From the NCBI RefSeq assembly GCF_011174675.1, contig NZ_JAANIG010000014.1, forward strand, positions 1 to 64,000: a DNA stretch of 64,000 bases, read 5' to 3'. Of the stretch, positions 1 to 8,800 are shown piece by piece. This DNA is from Perlabentimonas gracilis. GTDB lineage: Bacteria > Bacteroidota > Bacteroidia > Bacteroidales > Tenuifilaceae. The position numbers and the translations under genes were made by a program. The notes beneath the pieces are model-generated. The model ran no database searches. It saw nothing but the letters and a program-made list of their open reading frames with translations, and was not told where the DNA came from. Within the stretch, counting starts at the first letter, position 1; each line of letters begins with the position of its first letter.

Positions 1-82
1 TCTCATTCACCCCGTTTTCGGAAGCTTCCTTGATAATTCGCAGCTTCTCTTCCTTGGTAAAACTTCGTTTTTTCATCATCAT
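1..82 (-). pseudogene. IS-type transposase, N-terminal fragment (cut by window edge)
   Basis: Reading leftwards from an ATG triplet at 82, the strand encodes about 27 residues beginning MMMKKRSFTKEEKLRIIKEA and running off the window. A basic start followed by a helix-turn-helix opening of this kind is typical of the first ORF (OrfA) of IS3-family transposases common in Bacteroidota, which bind the element ends. Only the N-terminus is visible, so the family, completeness and activity cannot be judged; 'pseudogene' here means partial in this window, not shown to be broken. No terminal inverted repeat could be recognised in the bases just right of it. Confidence 0.5.
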
Positions 83-305
83 AAAAGTACAGATTTTAAT
101 CTATATCCTCGTCCGATGATTTAAGGGGCTAATACAATAGTTACTAGAAATAAATCCGACTTTTTGAATTCAGGTTTAGAAATTCTGACCCCCAAAGAAT
201 TAATTGATAATCAGAATTAAAAACGTGCTACACCCACAGCCGGTAAAAGCACTAACTAAACGACATTGAATTATAAATGCTTACATATTTTTCTTAATCA
301 GCTTG

Positions 306-376
306 TCCCGATTTATCGGGAGGGGTAAACCCAGATAAGCCATTAGCTTGCAGAACTCTAAAGTTTAATCTGGGTT
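306..376. repeat. Two inverted repeats after the thiamine operon
   Basis: TCCCGATTTATCGGGA at 306-321 is a self-complementary 16-mer of a type common between genes in Bacteroidota. A second inverted repeat pairs AACCCAGAT (328-336) with ATCTGGGTT (368-376), the latter overlapping the stop codon of the pyrophosphokinase gene. Together they could end transcription of the thiamine operon, but neither is followed by a clear U-run on the minus strand. The rest of 83-374 is AT-rich and shows no gene. Confidence 0.45.
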
Positions 377-992
377 AAATATGATTTTGAAAAACCACCA
401 GCGGACCAGGCTCAAACTCCAACTCAAAGTATTCGCCCAAGCTCTCGTTCAGCGTCCCCATCCAGGGTTCGGGTAATGGACTATCGGCTATAGGATACTT
501 TAGGTTGTGGGTTGTAATTCTAGTTGCATTGTTGAACGAAAAGATGGAGACCTGTTGCCCCTCATAGCTCTCGAGCCGTGCGCTGGTGAGCAGTGGTATA
601 AACGTACCAAAATCCGTTACCATTTTCACATAGAGGCCCATTCTGCGGTAGCGGGTTAGCAGCCCTATGTTGCCAATGGTGTGGTCGTCGCGCTTGCCCG
701 TGCCGGCCAGTATGGTAATGTTTTTAAAGTCTCTCTCGTTGCACCAATAAATGGCTTTGGTGAGGTCGTTAGTGTTCTGATCGGGGTTGAAAAAAATTCT
801 ATCGGCATACTTCTGCTTAAGATTTTCGGGAACTGAATCTAAGTCGCCAACAATAGCTGTGGGCTTTAACCCGAAGTTTTCTAGCTGCTCCACCGAGCCG
901 TCGCAGCAAATAATGCGCAAGGCGTCCCTAAGCACCCCAAGCGGAATGGGGTGGGAGGGAAATCGACCGTTGGCGAGTATTACCGTTGACAT
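375..992 (-). CDS. thiN: Thiamine pyrophosphokinase
   Basis: This 205-residue cytosolic enzyme would transfer pyrophosphate from ATP to thiamine, giving thiamine diphosphate. The family signature is visible: CCDGS near residue 30, GDLDSV at 49-54 (the acidic metal-binding motif) and DQNTNDLTKA near residue 92, which corresponds to the conserved DQ..(T/N)D..KA segment. Length matches bacterial members. It is the last gene of the riboswitch-controlled thiamine operon and starts 6 bases after the permease stop, so it probably traps imported thiamine as the cofactor. The order receptor, PnuT, pyrophosphokinase is a known Bacteroidetes arrangement, which strengthens the call. Confidence 0.93.
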   Translation of the reverse strand: MSTVILANGRFPSHPIPLGVLRDALRIICCDGSVEQLENFGLKPTAIVGDLDSVPENLKQKYADRIFFNPDQNTNDLTKAIYWCNERDFKNITILAGTGKRDDHTIGNIGLLTRYRRMGLYVKMVTDFGTFIPLLTSARLESYEGQQVSIFSFNNATRITTHNLKYPIADSPLPEPWMGTLNESLGEYFELEFEPGPLVVFQNHI

Positions 993-998
993 TTTAAG

Positions 999-1610
999 TT
1001 AGTTCAGTTGTGTTTTGTTGCTGGTAGTGTAACTCCTCATAGTTCTTTTCCATTGTACATATCCAACAATACTCATAGCAAAGTTGAATATAAACAGCAC
1101 CGATGTTGGATATAGCCCCTTGTATATGTATAGTCCAAAGGCTACACCATTTGCCAAAATCCAAAGCCACCACATTTCCAGTATTTTGCGGGCAAGCATC
1201 CAGGTTGCTACAATGCTAAGTGCTGTGGTAAACGAGTCGCCAATGGGAACGGGCGAGTCGGTGAAGTTCTTCAGCACGTAAATCAACCCCACAAATATAG
1301 CAATTGTTGCCAACGATAAATTTAATACTTGCGCTGAGGTGATGTGGGTAACCGGTAGCGAGTTCGTTTCCTCCTTTTTGCCACCGTAAAGCCAGTGCCA
1401 CCATCCGTAAAGGCTGATGCCTAGGTAGTAGAATTGAAGTCCCATATCGGCATAAAACTTTGAGGTGTAAAAGATGTAGATATAAAATGCCGATGTGATG
1501 AACCCCACAGGCCACAGCCAAATCTTTTGCTTAATCTCGAGGTAAAGGTAGATTATACCCGTAACTGCGCCAATAACCTCGATGTAATTTTTTAGTAACC
1601 AGTCAATCAT
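999..1610 (-). CDS. pnuT: PnuC-family permease, probably the thiamine transporter PnuT
   Basis: An inner-membrane permease of about 203 residues with seven or so hydrophobic segments. The aromatic motifs GWWHWLYG and the later stretch with LEMWWLWILANGVA are characteristic of the PnuC fold, which moves vitamin precursors by facilitated diffusion with trapping by phosphorylation. PnuC itself carries nicotinamide riboside; this one is assigned to thiamine because it lies between a TPP-riboswitch-controlled receptor and thiamine pyrophosphokinase. A longer open frame extends upstream to 1733, but that extension is low-complexity translation of an intergenic repeat. The ATG at 1610 begins MIDWLLKNYIEVIG, the usual PnuC N-terminus, so it was chosen. 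Substrate is inference from context. Confidence 0.88.
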   Translation of the reverse strand: MIDWLLKNYIEVIGAVTGIIYLYLEIKQKIWLWPVGFITSAFYIYIFYTSKFYADMGLQFYYLGISLYGWWHWLYGGKKEETNSLPVTHITSAQVLNLSLATIAIFVGLIYVLKNFTDSPVPIGDSFTTALSIVATWMLARKILEMWWLWILANGVAFGLYIYKGLYPTSVLFIFNFAMSIVGYVQWKRTMRSYTTSNKTQLN

Positions 1611-1619
1611 TGTTTGTTG

Positions 1620-1746
1620 ATTTGTTAGAAGACAGAAGACAGAAGACGCCTGCCTCGTAAACCGACTCTTTTTGGAGGTTGACGAGGGAAGACCGAAGTT
1701 GGACTTTTCTTTTCTTCCCGCTTCGGTCTTCAAACTTCAGACTTCA
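1620..1746. repeat. Composite heptamer/palindrome repeat inside the thiamine operon
   Basis: The spacer between receptor and permease genes contains GAAGACA repeated with a 7-base period (about 1627-1647), then CTCGTAAACC ... GGTTGACGAG (1654-1686), an inverted pair GAAGACCGAAG (1688-1698) / CTTCGGTCTTC (1721-1731), and four degenerate 7-mers of the CTTCxxx type (about 1721-1748). The reverse complement of 1627-1660 closely resembles 58640-58672. It sits between two co-transcribed genes, so it would be present in their mRNA as a strong hairpin. Confidence 0.75.
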
Positions 1747-1748
1747 AC

Positions 1749-4196
1749 CTAAAACTCCAGCGCTATGCGCCCCATAAAGTTTATGCCCGCTTGTGGAAAG
1801 AATCCATCCTCGCGGTACTCGGGGCTGCCATCGTTAAACTCGGCTCGCCAAACCCAACCATTGGCAATATAATCGTTATTGAATATATTGTTGACAAAGA
1901 GCTGTAGGTTGATGGCCTTAAAACCTTTAGGTTTAAATGTGTAATCAACCTTAAGGTTGTTTACTAGATATGCATCTAGCATACGCTCCTTGCTGCTGGT
2001 GTTATCGATATACTGCGCCCCAACATACTTGGTGATAAAGGTAACGCCAAGCCCTGTCAGTGGCTCAACCCTAATTTGGCTTGAGGCCACCACGGGTGGG
2101 GAGAACGATATGTCGGTTGTGCCCAGCTCGTACTTGTTTTGCCCAACGTAGTCCCAGTTGGCATCGTACAGATCAACGTATGATACAAAGTTCTCAATTT
2201 TGTTCTGGCTAAGGGTTAGGTTGGCATCCCACCTAAGCCACTGGGTTGGCATTAGCCCCGTGGCTAGCTCAATACCCCTGCGGTAGCTTTTGTCCACGTT
2301 GGCCATAAGTGGATATCCAACCTCGCTAAGCTTACCCGTAAGTACCAGCTGATCCTCAAAATCCATATAGAAAAGATTTATACCCAAGGCAAAACTTTGC
2401 GACTTGAAATTGTAGCCCAGCTCGTAATCAATAAGTTTTTCTTCGCGTGGCGTATTGTTGGTGCCATACTTCATGGCATCCTTTATATCGGCACGGCTAG
2501 GCTCGCGATGCGCCACGGCAACCGAGAAAAACGCCTCCTGATTGGCCGATAGTTGATAGAAAACACCTCCCTTGGGGTTAAAGAATTTCCAATCATGCTT
2601 CTGTTTTAGGCTTTGTAAGTCATCGTCGTATCCATCCAGCTCATAGTCAATTTCTCTATACTGTAAGTCGCCAAATAGCGAGAGGTTGTCAATTACCTCG
2701 TATGTGGCTTTTAAAAAGATATTGTAATCGGTTTTAAGCCCACTATTTCTGTACCACTCGTAATTTCTGGGGATACCGATATTGGTTTTGGTCCAAAGCA
2801 CATTGCCAAAGTGGTGGTTGTCGTACTGGTTCCAACCTCCACCCAGTATGGCGTTTAGGTTGTTCTCTGTGTACGATAGCGAGTAGGTAAAACCATATAA
2901 ATCGTTATCGAGCCACTTTTGGCGTACCATATCCACCCGCGAGACGGTCTCCTCGCCAATAACAAATGGGGTTAGGCCATAGTCGGTTAGCTTCCTATTG
3001 CGCTTGTACTGCTCGTAAAACCCTTCGCCCGCAATCCAGTAACCAGCAAGGTTTAGCGATAGTTTTTTACTTAGCTCATGGCTAAAAATAAGATGGTAGT
3101 GTGTTTGCGTGTAGTTGTCGGACTCGTTAGGGTAGAATAGTTCCACGCCATCGCCATCAGTTCCCATATATCCAGCGGGGTTATACCGTCGGTTTTGGTC
3201 GAGCATATAGCTTGGGGTGCCTTCCCAGGTGATTCCGGTATGCTGTTCACCGTGGATAAGGTTAAACCTTAGTAGGCTACGCTCGCTATGCCAAGCCCCC
3301 GTGATAAATAGCGATTCATGGTCGGACCAACCCCGCTCAATGTAACCATCCGATTTAACCCGCGAGTATCGTGTTTCGAAGCTAAACATATCGTTTACTA
3401 GCCCCGTACCTGCTTTAATAGAGGTACGTAGCGTATTGAACGAGCCAGCCATGGCCTCGGCCTGAGCAAAGGGTTCGGGCGTGAGGGTGCTGGTTTGGAA
3501 ATTTACGGTTGCACCAAATGCACCAGCCCCGTGGGTCGATGTGCCAACGCCCCGTTGAACCTGAATATTCTCCACGGAGTTGGCAAAGTCGGGCATATTT
3601 ACCCAGTATACACCCTGCGATTCGGGGTCGTTTAGCGGTATACCGTTTACGGTAACGTTAATGCGGGTCATATCGGTTCCGCGGATGCGGAATGTTGTGT
3701 TGCCCACCCCTGTTCCTCCTTCGGAAACAGCCACAACCGATGGCACCATCTCCAGAAGGTAGGGGATATCAAACCCCGATTTTTGCCTCTCCAGCTCCTC
3801 AGCATTGATATTGGTTTGGGCTATGGGCATTCTGCTGCTAGCGCGGGTTGCGCTTACAATTACAGCTTCGCTCATAATGCTTTCGGGTACAAGGGAGAAC
3901 TCAACAGTGATATCAGCATCAACGTAAATTTCCTTTACGGCTTTTCCGTACCCCATGAATGAGGCGAAAATTTGGTAGTTTCCACTCCTGCGGAGGGTTA
4001 GGCTAAACCTACCATCGGCAGTAGACGATGTCCCCAGCATTGAGTTTTCGATGGCAACAACGGCTCCGGCAAGGGGGTTTCCCTGCTCATCGATTACACG
4101 CCCAGTTACCTTAAAAATCCCCTCGCCTTCGGTTGGCATTCCGTTGGTAATCCATCCAATCGGCAGTAAAAAAAGTAACAATACAATTTTTTTCAT
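1749..4196 (-). CDS. TonB-dependent outer-membrane receptor, predicted thiamine uptake
   Basis: A full-length 815-residue receptor: signal peptide (about 1-19), a carboxypeptidase-regulatory-like domain (about 27-112, starting VTGRVIDEQGNPLAGAVV), a plug domain from about 115 to 235 and a C-terminal beta-barrel ending GRIALEF with the terminal phenylalanine typical of barrel insertion. It would import substrate across the outer membrane using TonB energy. The thiamine assignment rests on the TPP riboswitch directly upstream and on the permease and pyrophosphokinase genes downstream. This matches the receptor called Omr1 in comparative-genomic work on thiamine in Bacteroidetes. No SusD partner is present, as expected for a vitamin rather than glycan receptor. 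Confidence 0.9.
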   Translation of the reverse strand: MKKIVLLLFLLPIGWITNGMPTEGEGIFKVTGRVIDEQGNPLAGAVVAIENSMLGTSSTADGRFSLTLRRSGNYQIFASFMGYGKAVKEIYVDADITVEFSLVPESIMSEAVIVSATRASSRMPIAQTNINAEELERQKSGFDIPYLLEMVPSVVAVSEGGTGVGNTTFRIRGTDMTRINVTVNGIPLNDPESQGVYWVNMPDFANSVENIQVQRGVGTSTHGAGAFGATVNFQTSTLTPEPFAQAEAMAGSFNTLRTSIKAGTGLVNDMFSFETRYSRVKSDGYIERGWSDHESLFITGAWHSERSLLRFNLIHGEQHTGITWEGTPSYMLDQNRRYNPAGYMGTDGDGVELFYPNESDNYTQTHYHLIFSHELSKKLSLNLAGYWIAGEGFYEQYKRNRKLTDYGLTPFVIGEETVSRVDMVRQKWLDNDLYGFTYSLSYTENNLNAILGGGWNQYDNHHFGNVLWTKTNIGIPRNYEWYRNSGLKTDYNIFLKATYEVIDNLSLFGDLQYREIDYELDGYDDDLQSLKQKHDWKFFNPKGGVFYQLSANQEAFFSVAVAHREPSRADIKDAMKYGTNNTPREEKLIDYELGYNFKSQSFALGINLFYMDFEDQLVLTGKLSEVGYPLMANVDKSYRRGIELATGLMPTQWLRWDANLTLSQNKIENFVSYVDLYDANWDYVGQNKYELGTTDISFSPPVVASSQIRVEPLTGLGVTFITKYVGAQYIDNTSSKERMLDAYLVNNLKVDYTFKPKGFKAINLQLFVNNIFNNDYIANGWVWRAEFNDGSPEYREDGFFPQAGINFMGRIALEF

Positions 4197-4350
4197 CTCA
4201 AAAAGATCCTTTTAATGGTTAATGAATATCCTGCTCAAACACCATGTGATAGGGAAAGGGTGTGCACCGTCCGCTTACCATCATACACAAGGCATTCAGC
4301 AACCAGAAAAAGGGGTTTAATACGTGTAGGTTGAATTAAGAAGACTCTTT

Positions 4351-4422
4351 TTCCCTTCGCCGGTACTACCCAGATCAGGTTCCAAGGGTGTGATCTCAGC
4401 CCGTTGTATTAAGGCACCCCTA
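4351..4422 (-). promoter_or_regulatory. TPP riboswitch (THI element)
   Basis: Read on the minus strand this stretch carries the conserved TPP-aptamer segments in order: AGGGGTGCC, then GGCTGAGAT, then ACCCTTGGAACCTGATCTGG and finally GTACCGGCGAAGGGAA, i.e. the P2/P3 CUGAGA motif and the ACCUGAU..GG / CGAAGGGA pyrophosphate-sensing arm. It lies 154 bases before the receptor start and just after a predicted promoter. In the family, thiamine diphosphate binding represses expression. No clear terminator hairpin with U-run was seen between aptamer and gene, so control may be translational; that part is uncertain. Confidence 0.95.
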
Positions 4423-4435
4423 AAAGTTTACGCTG

Positions 4436-4468
4436 CAAAGATAGGGTTAATAGTTCTGATTTTGCAAA
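4436..4468 (-). promoter_or_regulatory. Bacteroidetes-type promoter of the thiamine operon
   Basis: On the minus strand TTTG (4465-4468) is followed after 21 bases by TATCTTTG (4436-4443), matching the Bacteroidetes sigma-ABfr consensus TTTG-N19-21-TAnnTTTG. Transcription would begin around 4429, just upstream of the riboswitch aptamer. Confidence 0.7.
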
Positions 4469-4535
4469 TCAAAAGGGATAATTCGGAACGTAGGGCTGGG
4501 TGTTATGGGGCATTAAACCTTGGTAAAACGCATAT

Positions 4536-5732
4536 CTATAACTTGTTGTGCTCAAGTTTTGGGAAGTTGTATTTTACAAAGAAGATGTAGCTTGTGCCTG
4601 CCAGTACAATGAAAATAAGTCCGGCAATTATAATTGCTCCACCAAGGCTAAATGCATCGGTATACCAGCCGTAGAAAGGCCCCCACAGGGCAAATATAAT
4701 GCGGATTACAAAGTTACGTACCGACAGGATTGTTGCTCTGATATCGGAAGTGGTGATGCGGTTTATGTAGTCTTTTAGAACGGGAGTGGCAATCCCTCTA
4801 GCTAGGTAAAAGATAAGCAAGAATAATAGCCCCCAGTAGCTTTCTAGTATAGCTGCTCCCATAAAACCTAATGCCAGCGATATGGTAATTACAACAACTG
4901 TGGTTCTGGCGCCAAAGAGTCGTTCGAATTTGTATGCAAAAAGTGCCGATATACCCACCGATAGGTTTAGTAGAGTCCAAAGCACCCCAAACATTGTAAC
5001 GGGTAGTTCTGCCCTTATAAACCATGGTTGAACAAACCAGGCCATGGTAAGGGTAGAGGCACCTACTATTGATGAGTAGAGGATATTTGAACGTAACTTT
5101 TTATTCTCGATAAGCGCATACTTTACAACCCCCACAATTTTGCCAAAGGTCATCTTTACCATTTCCCCATATACCTTGGGCTCGTATAGGGTTAATGAGG
5201 CAGGCACAGCCATAAAGGCTATGACCGTTTGAAAGTAGTAGGGGTAGCGAAGGCTAATGGCTGCTAGCAATCCGCCGGCAACGCCAGCCAGGGCCTCGGC
5301 AAAGTTTCCTGCAGATATCATGCGCCCCTCATGCTTCATGTAGTCCTTTTCGCGCTTGCTTTGCAGAAGGGTATCGTAAAGCAGGGCCGAGTCGGCACCC
5401 GAAATAAGGCTTTGACCAAAACCCAACACCACCTCGGCAACTAAAAATCCCCAGAAACCAAATGAGAAGGAGTACACTAGGTAGCCCAGGAAACCTAAAA
5501 CACTACCAATAATAAGCGTGTTTTTACGTCCCAGGGCATCGGCAAAGTATCCCGATGGTATTTCGAGCACCACAATGGAGATGGAGTAGATGGCCTGCAG
5601 GATAAATACCTCCTTCATCCCCAGTCCATTCTCCTGATAAAAAAGGACAACAATGGGCATGATTAGCATGAACCATTTGGCTGCTTTAATGATGTATAGC
5701 CTTATGATATTGTGAAGTGGATTTTCTGCCAT
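4536..5732 (-). CDS. MFS transporter
   Basis: A 398-residue inner-membrane protein with about 12 hydrophobic segments. The loop after the second segment reads GYFADALGRKN, the major facilitator motif (G-x-x-x-D-x-x-G-R-K/R), placed where expected near residue 62. Length is normal for 12-helix carriers. It stands alone between the thiamine riboswitch and a terminator, with no obvious partner gene, so neither substrate nor direction can be stated. Members with this start are often annotated as efflux or generic transporters in Bacteroidota. Confidence 0.85.
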   Translation of the reverse strand: MAENPLHNIIRLYIIKAAKWFMLIMPIVVLFYQENGLGMKEVFILQAIYSISIVVLEIPSGYFADALGRKNTLIIGSVLGFLGYLVYSFSFGFWGFLVAEVVLGFGQSLISGADSALLYDTLLQSKREKDYMKHEGRMISAGNFAEALAGVAGGLLAAISLRYPYYFQTVIAFMAVPASLTLYEPKVYGEMVKMTFGKIVGVVKYALIENKKLRSNILYSSIVGASTLTMAWFVQPWFIRAELPVTMFGVLWTLLNLSVGISALFAYKFERLFGARTTVVVITISLALGFMGAAILESYWGLLFLLIFYLARGIATPVLKDYINRITTSDIRATILSVRNFVIRIIFALWGPFYGWYTDAFSLGGAIIIAGLIFIVLAGTSYIFFVKYNFPKLEHNKL

Positions 5733-5799
5733 GGCGGCGCAAAGATAAGGTTTTAGATGTTTTTCGAATTGTAAAACAGGTGAATTTAGAGTTCAATTT

Positions 5800-5836
5800 A
5801 AAAAAAACAACCCGTTCTGCAAAAACCAGAACGGGC
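5800..5836 (-). terminator. Rho-independent terminator after the giant surface-protein gene
   Basis: On the minus strand CCCGTTCTG pairs with CAGAACGGG across a short loop and is followed by TTGTTTTTTTT. It lies about 50 bases past the stop of the 2247-residue gene. Confidence 0.85.
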
Positions 5837-5889
5837 TGAATATTTAGGCTAAGGTGCTAATTAAGAAACACCTTGGAGCGGATTGCTAT

Positions 5890-8800
5890 CTACTGTTTAA
5901 CCATTTTCTTTACCTCTACAACGCCACGGTCGTTTTTAAAGGTTACAAGATATACACCGCTTGTTAGCTTATCTGTAGCAATGGTTTCAGTGTTCAATCC
6001 GTTTAGTTGAATTTCCATTACCTTTTGCCCAATCAAGTTGTTAATGACAATGTATTTAACAGCTGAAGCATTTTCGATAGTAATGCTAGTTGTGAATGGG
6101 TTGGGGTAGGCTTTTACGGTTGAAAGTGGTTCTGTTTCAATACCTGTTGTATTGATTGCAACATCTATAGCAACATCTTGGCCAGCTACGGTAAAGTCGT
6201 CGGCATACTTTTCGTATCCATCCTTAGCTACAGTGAACGAGTAGTTTCCATTTATCAATTCAATGGTAGCAGTACCCGAAGCATCGGTGGTTAAGTTGTG
6301 CGTTTCGTTAATTACAATCTCTGCACCTTCAACAGGCTCTTCGCTTTGGCTGGTTACAGCGAAACTTACGGTGTAAGTTGTTAGAACCATAGTGACATTT
6401 TCGGTAACATTGGCATTACCAACCGTTACTGATCCGGTAGCATTGTTGTAACCAGCAGCTGTTACGGTGTAGGCCATTGCTGCCTCTGGAAGCACATCTA
6501 CAAAGATGGCGATACCGGTTGCATCAGTAGTTTGAGTCCCGTAGCCTGTAAGGGCTACTTCAGCTCCGCTGATTGGGTCGGTTCCATCGGTAACGGTGAA
6601 GGTCACATTGTAGGTGGTCAGCACCATGGTAACACCTTCGGCCACATCTGCATCAACCACGGTAACGGTTCCGCTTGCATCATCGTAATCAGCTGCGGTA
6701 ACGGTGTAGGCCATTGCTGCCTCTGGAAGCACATCTGCAAAGATGGCGATACCGGTTGCGTCAGTGGTTTGAGTCCCGTAACCCGTGAGGGCTACTTCAG
6801 CTCCGCTGATTGGGTCGGTACCATCGGTAACATTAAAGGTAACTGCATAAGTCTCAAGCGATATACCCGAAACCGCCACCAACTTGGTAGTTGCGCCAGT
6901 GCTTAAATGCTCAATATCAGCAACGTATGTATCAAGGGCACTAGGCGTAAACTTCACAAATACTGTTGAGGTTGGTACAATACCATCCGCTGGAGTATAA
7001 GACAAGGTATTTCCAAAATCACCACCTGAGGTGTTGGAGATAACAAATCCATCAGGAGCAGTAACGATAAGATCTTCCGCTAAACCACTGGCAGAGATGT
7101 TGTAAGTTTGCTCTGCCGACTGGTAGTTCACAAACACATCGTCAAAGGTTAATGTTTGAACAGATGTGTAAATATTCGGAGAAACAATTCCATTCCCTGT
7201 AACGGCTACATCCTTCTGTGCAGCACCAGCACTTACGTGGCTAACTAGTTCACTATAGGCTTTTCGAGCCGTTGGTGCAAAACGAACATAAATGATTCTC
7301 TCCGTTACAACACCACCAACCTGAACTAAAGACATTGAATTAACAAAGTCTCCGCCACTATTCACTGAGATCTGGAACCCGTAGGGTACCGAAATTGCTA
7401 TATCTTCAGTTAAATTAGCACCCGAAACGGTGAACTGCTGAACTGCTGAAACCTCTCCAAGGTAAACATCACCAAAATTAAGTGGGTTAGCAATTACTTG
7501 AACAATTGGAGTACCAGCAGATAAAGCCTCACCAACCAGAGCAACCGTTTGCTCCGCATCGTTACTTGTAATTGTTAGCGTTCCTGTATGCTCACCTTCA
7601 GTAACTGGTGAATATGTTACAGTTACAACCTCCGTATTTCCAGGAGTCACTGTGAAAACGGTGCCGCTGATGGTAAATATTGCATTATCACTCTCAATAT
7701 TAGTAACCTCAAGATCAGCACACCCATTGTTTGATATCTCGATATCGATCTGGTAGCTATCACCATCATTTACCTGTCCAAAGTCCAAAGCTATTGGAGA
7801 CACAACAATCGCTGGAGTTCCTTCAACTGTAAGTGAAACCGGAATGGAAACTGATGGGTTAGCGGGATCGTTAGACCCAATCACAATGTTTGAAGAGTAT
7901 ACACCTGTAATTAGACCAGCAGCATCAATTAGTAACTCTATTTCAATTGAACCGCTTGCATTTACTGTTCCAACATAACTTGACATGGTTAACCAAGTGG
8001 GGATGCCAGCAACTGGATCAACTTCCCAGTTAAGATCGCTTACCCCAATATTCGAGATTGTTAACGTTTCAGCAATTTGCTCATCGCAATTAACAGCTGT
8101 AAGGGTAAAGCTGGCAGGAACTGCTGAAATTTCTGGAGCACCTATTCCTGATCCAGTAAGCGTTATCACCTGCTCAACGTCATCATTAACAATTGTAAGT
8201 GTTCCGTTGTAAGTAAGCACATCGACTGGAGTAAAGGTTACCTCAACTTCAACTGTCTCATCGGGTAGTATAGTAAATACCGTGTTATTAACCGTAAACT
8301 CAGCAGCCGAGCTAACAATATCGGTAATGTTAAGCTCTTTGCAACCCGTATTAGTTATTACCAGTGTTTTTGTAGAGGGTTGATCTTTAATTACCTCACC
8401 AAAATCGAATGCCTCATCAGACATAAGTATCTCGGGTTTGCCAACAACAGTAACGGAAACAGGAATTTCGATTATTGGATTGGCTGGGTCGTTAGATTTC
8501 AAGAAGTAACTATTTAAATCAGTACCATCGCCGTAGTCTTTTGAGTTAAAAGTAAAGGATACTTCTTGAGAACCACTTGCCGCTATTGTTCCACTTATAG
8601 AACTGGAATAGATTGGATAAATATTTGAAATCTTAATGGCCAAGTTGTTTTCCAAATAGTCCTGATAGGAGGCAATTTGCAGCCCCTCAGTACCATCACT
8701 GTTTTCAATTCCAACGGTTGACTCATTTAAAGTTCCATTTAAATTTTGATAGTAAAAATATATTTCACCATTAGCATACAAATGAATTTGGAAATCGTAT

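Noticed and set aside
1611-1733. N-terminal extension of PnuT to 244 residues
   Set aside because: It is translation of the heptamer/palindrome repeat; known PnuC proteins begin at the MIDWLLKNY position.
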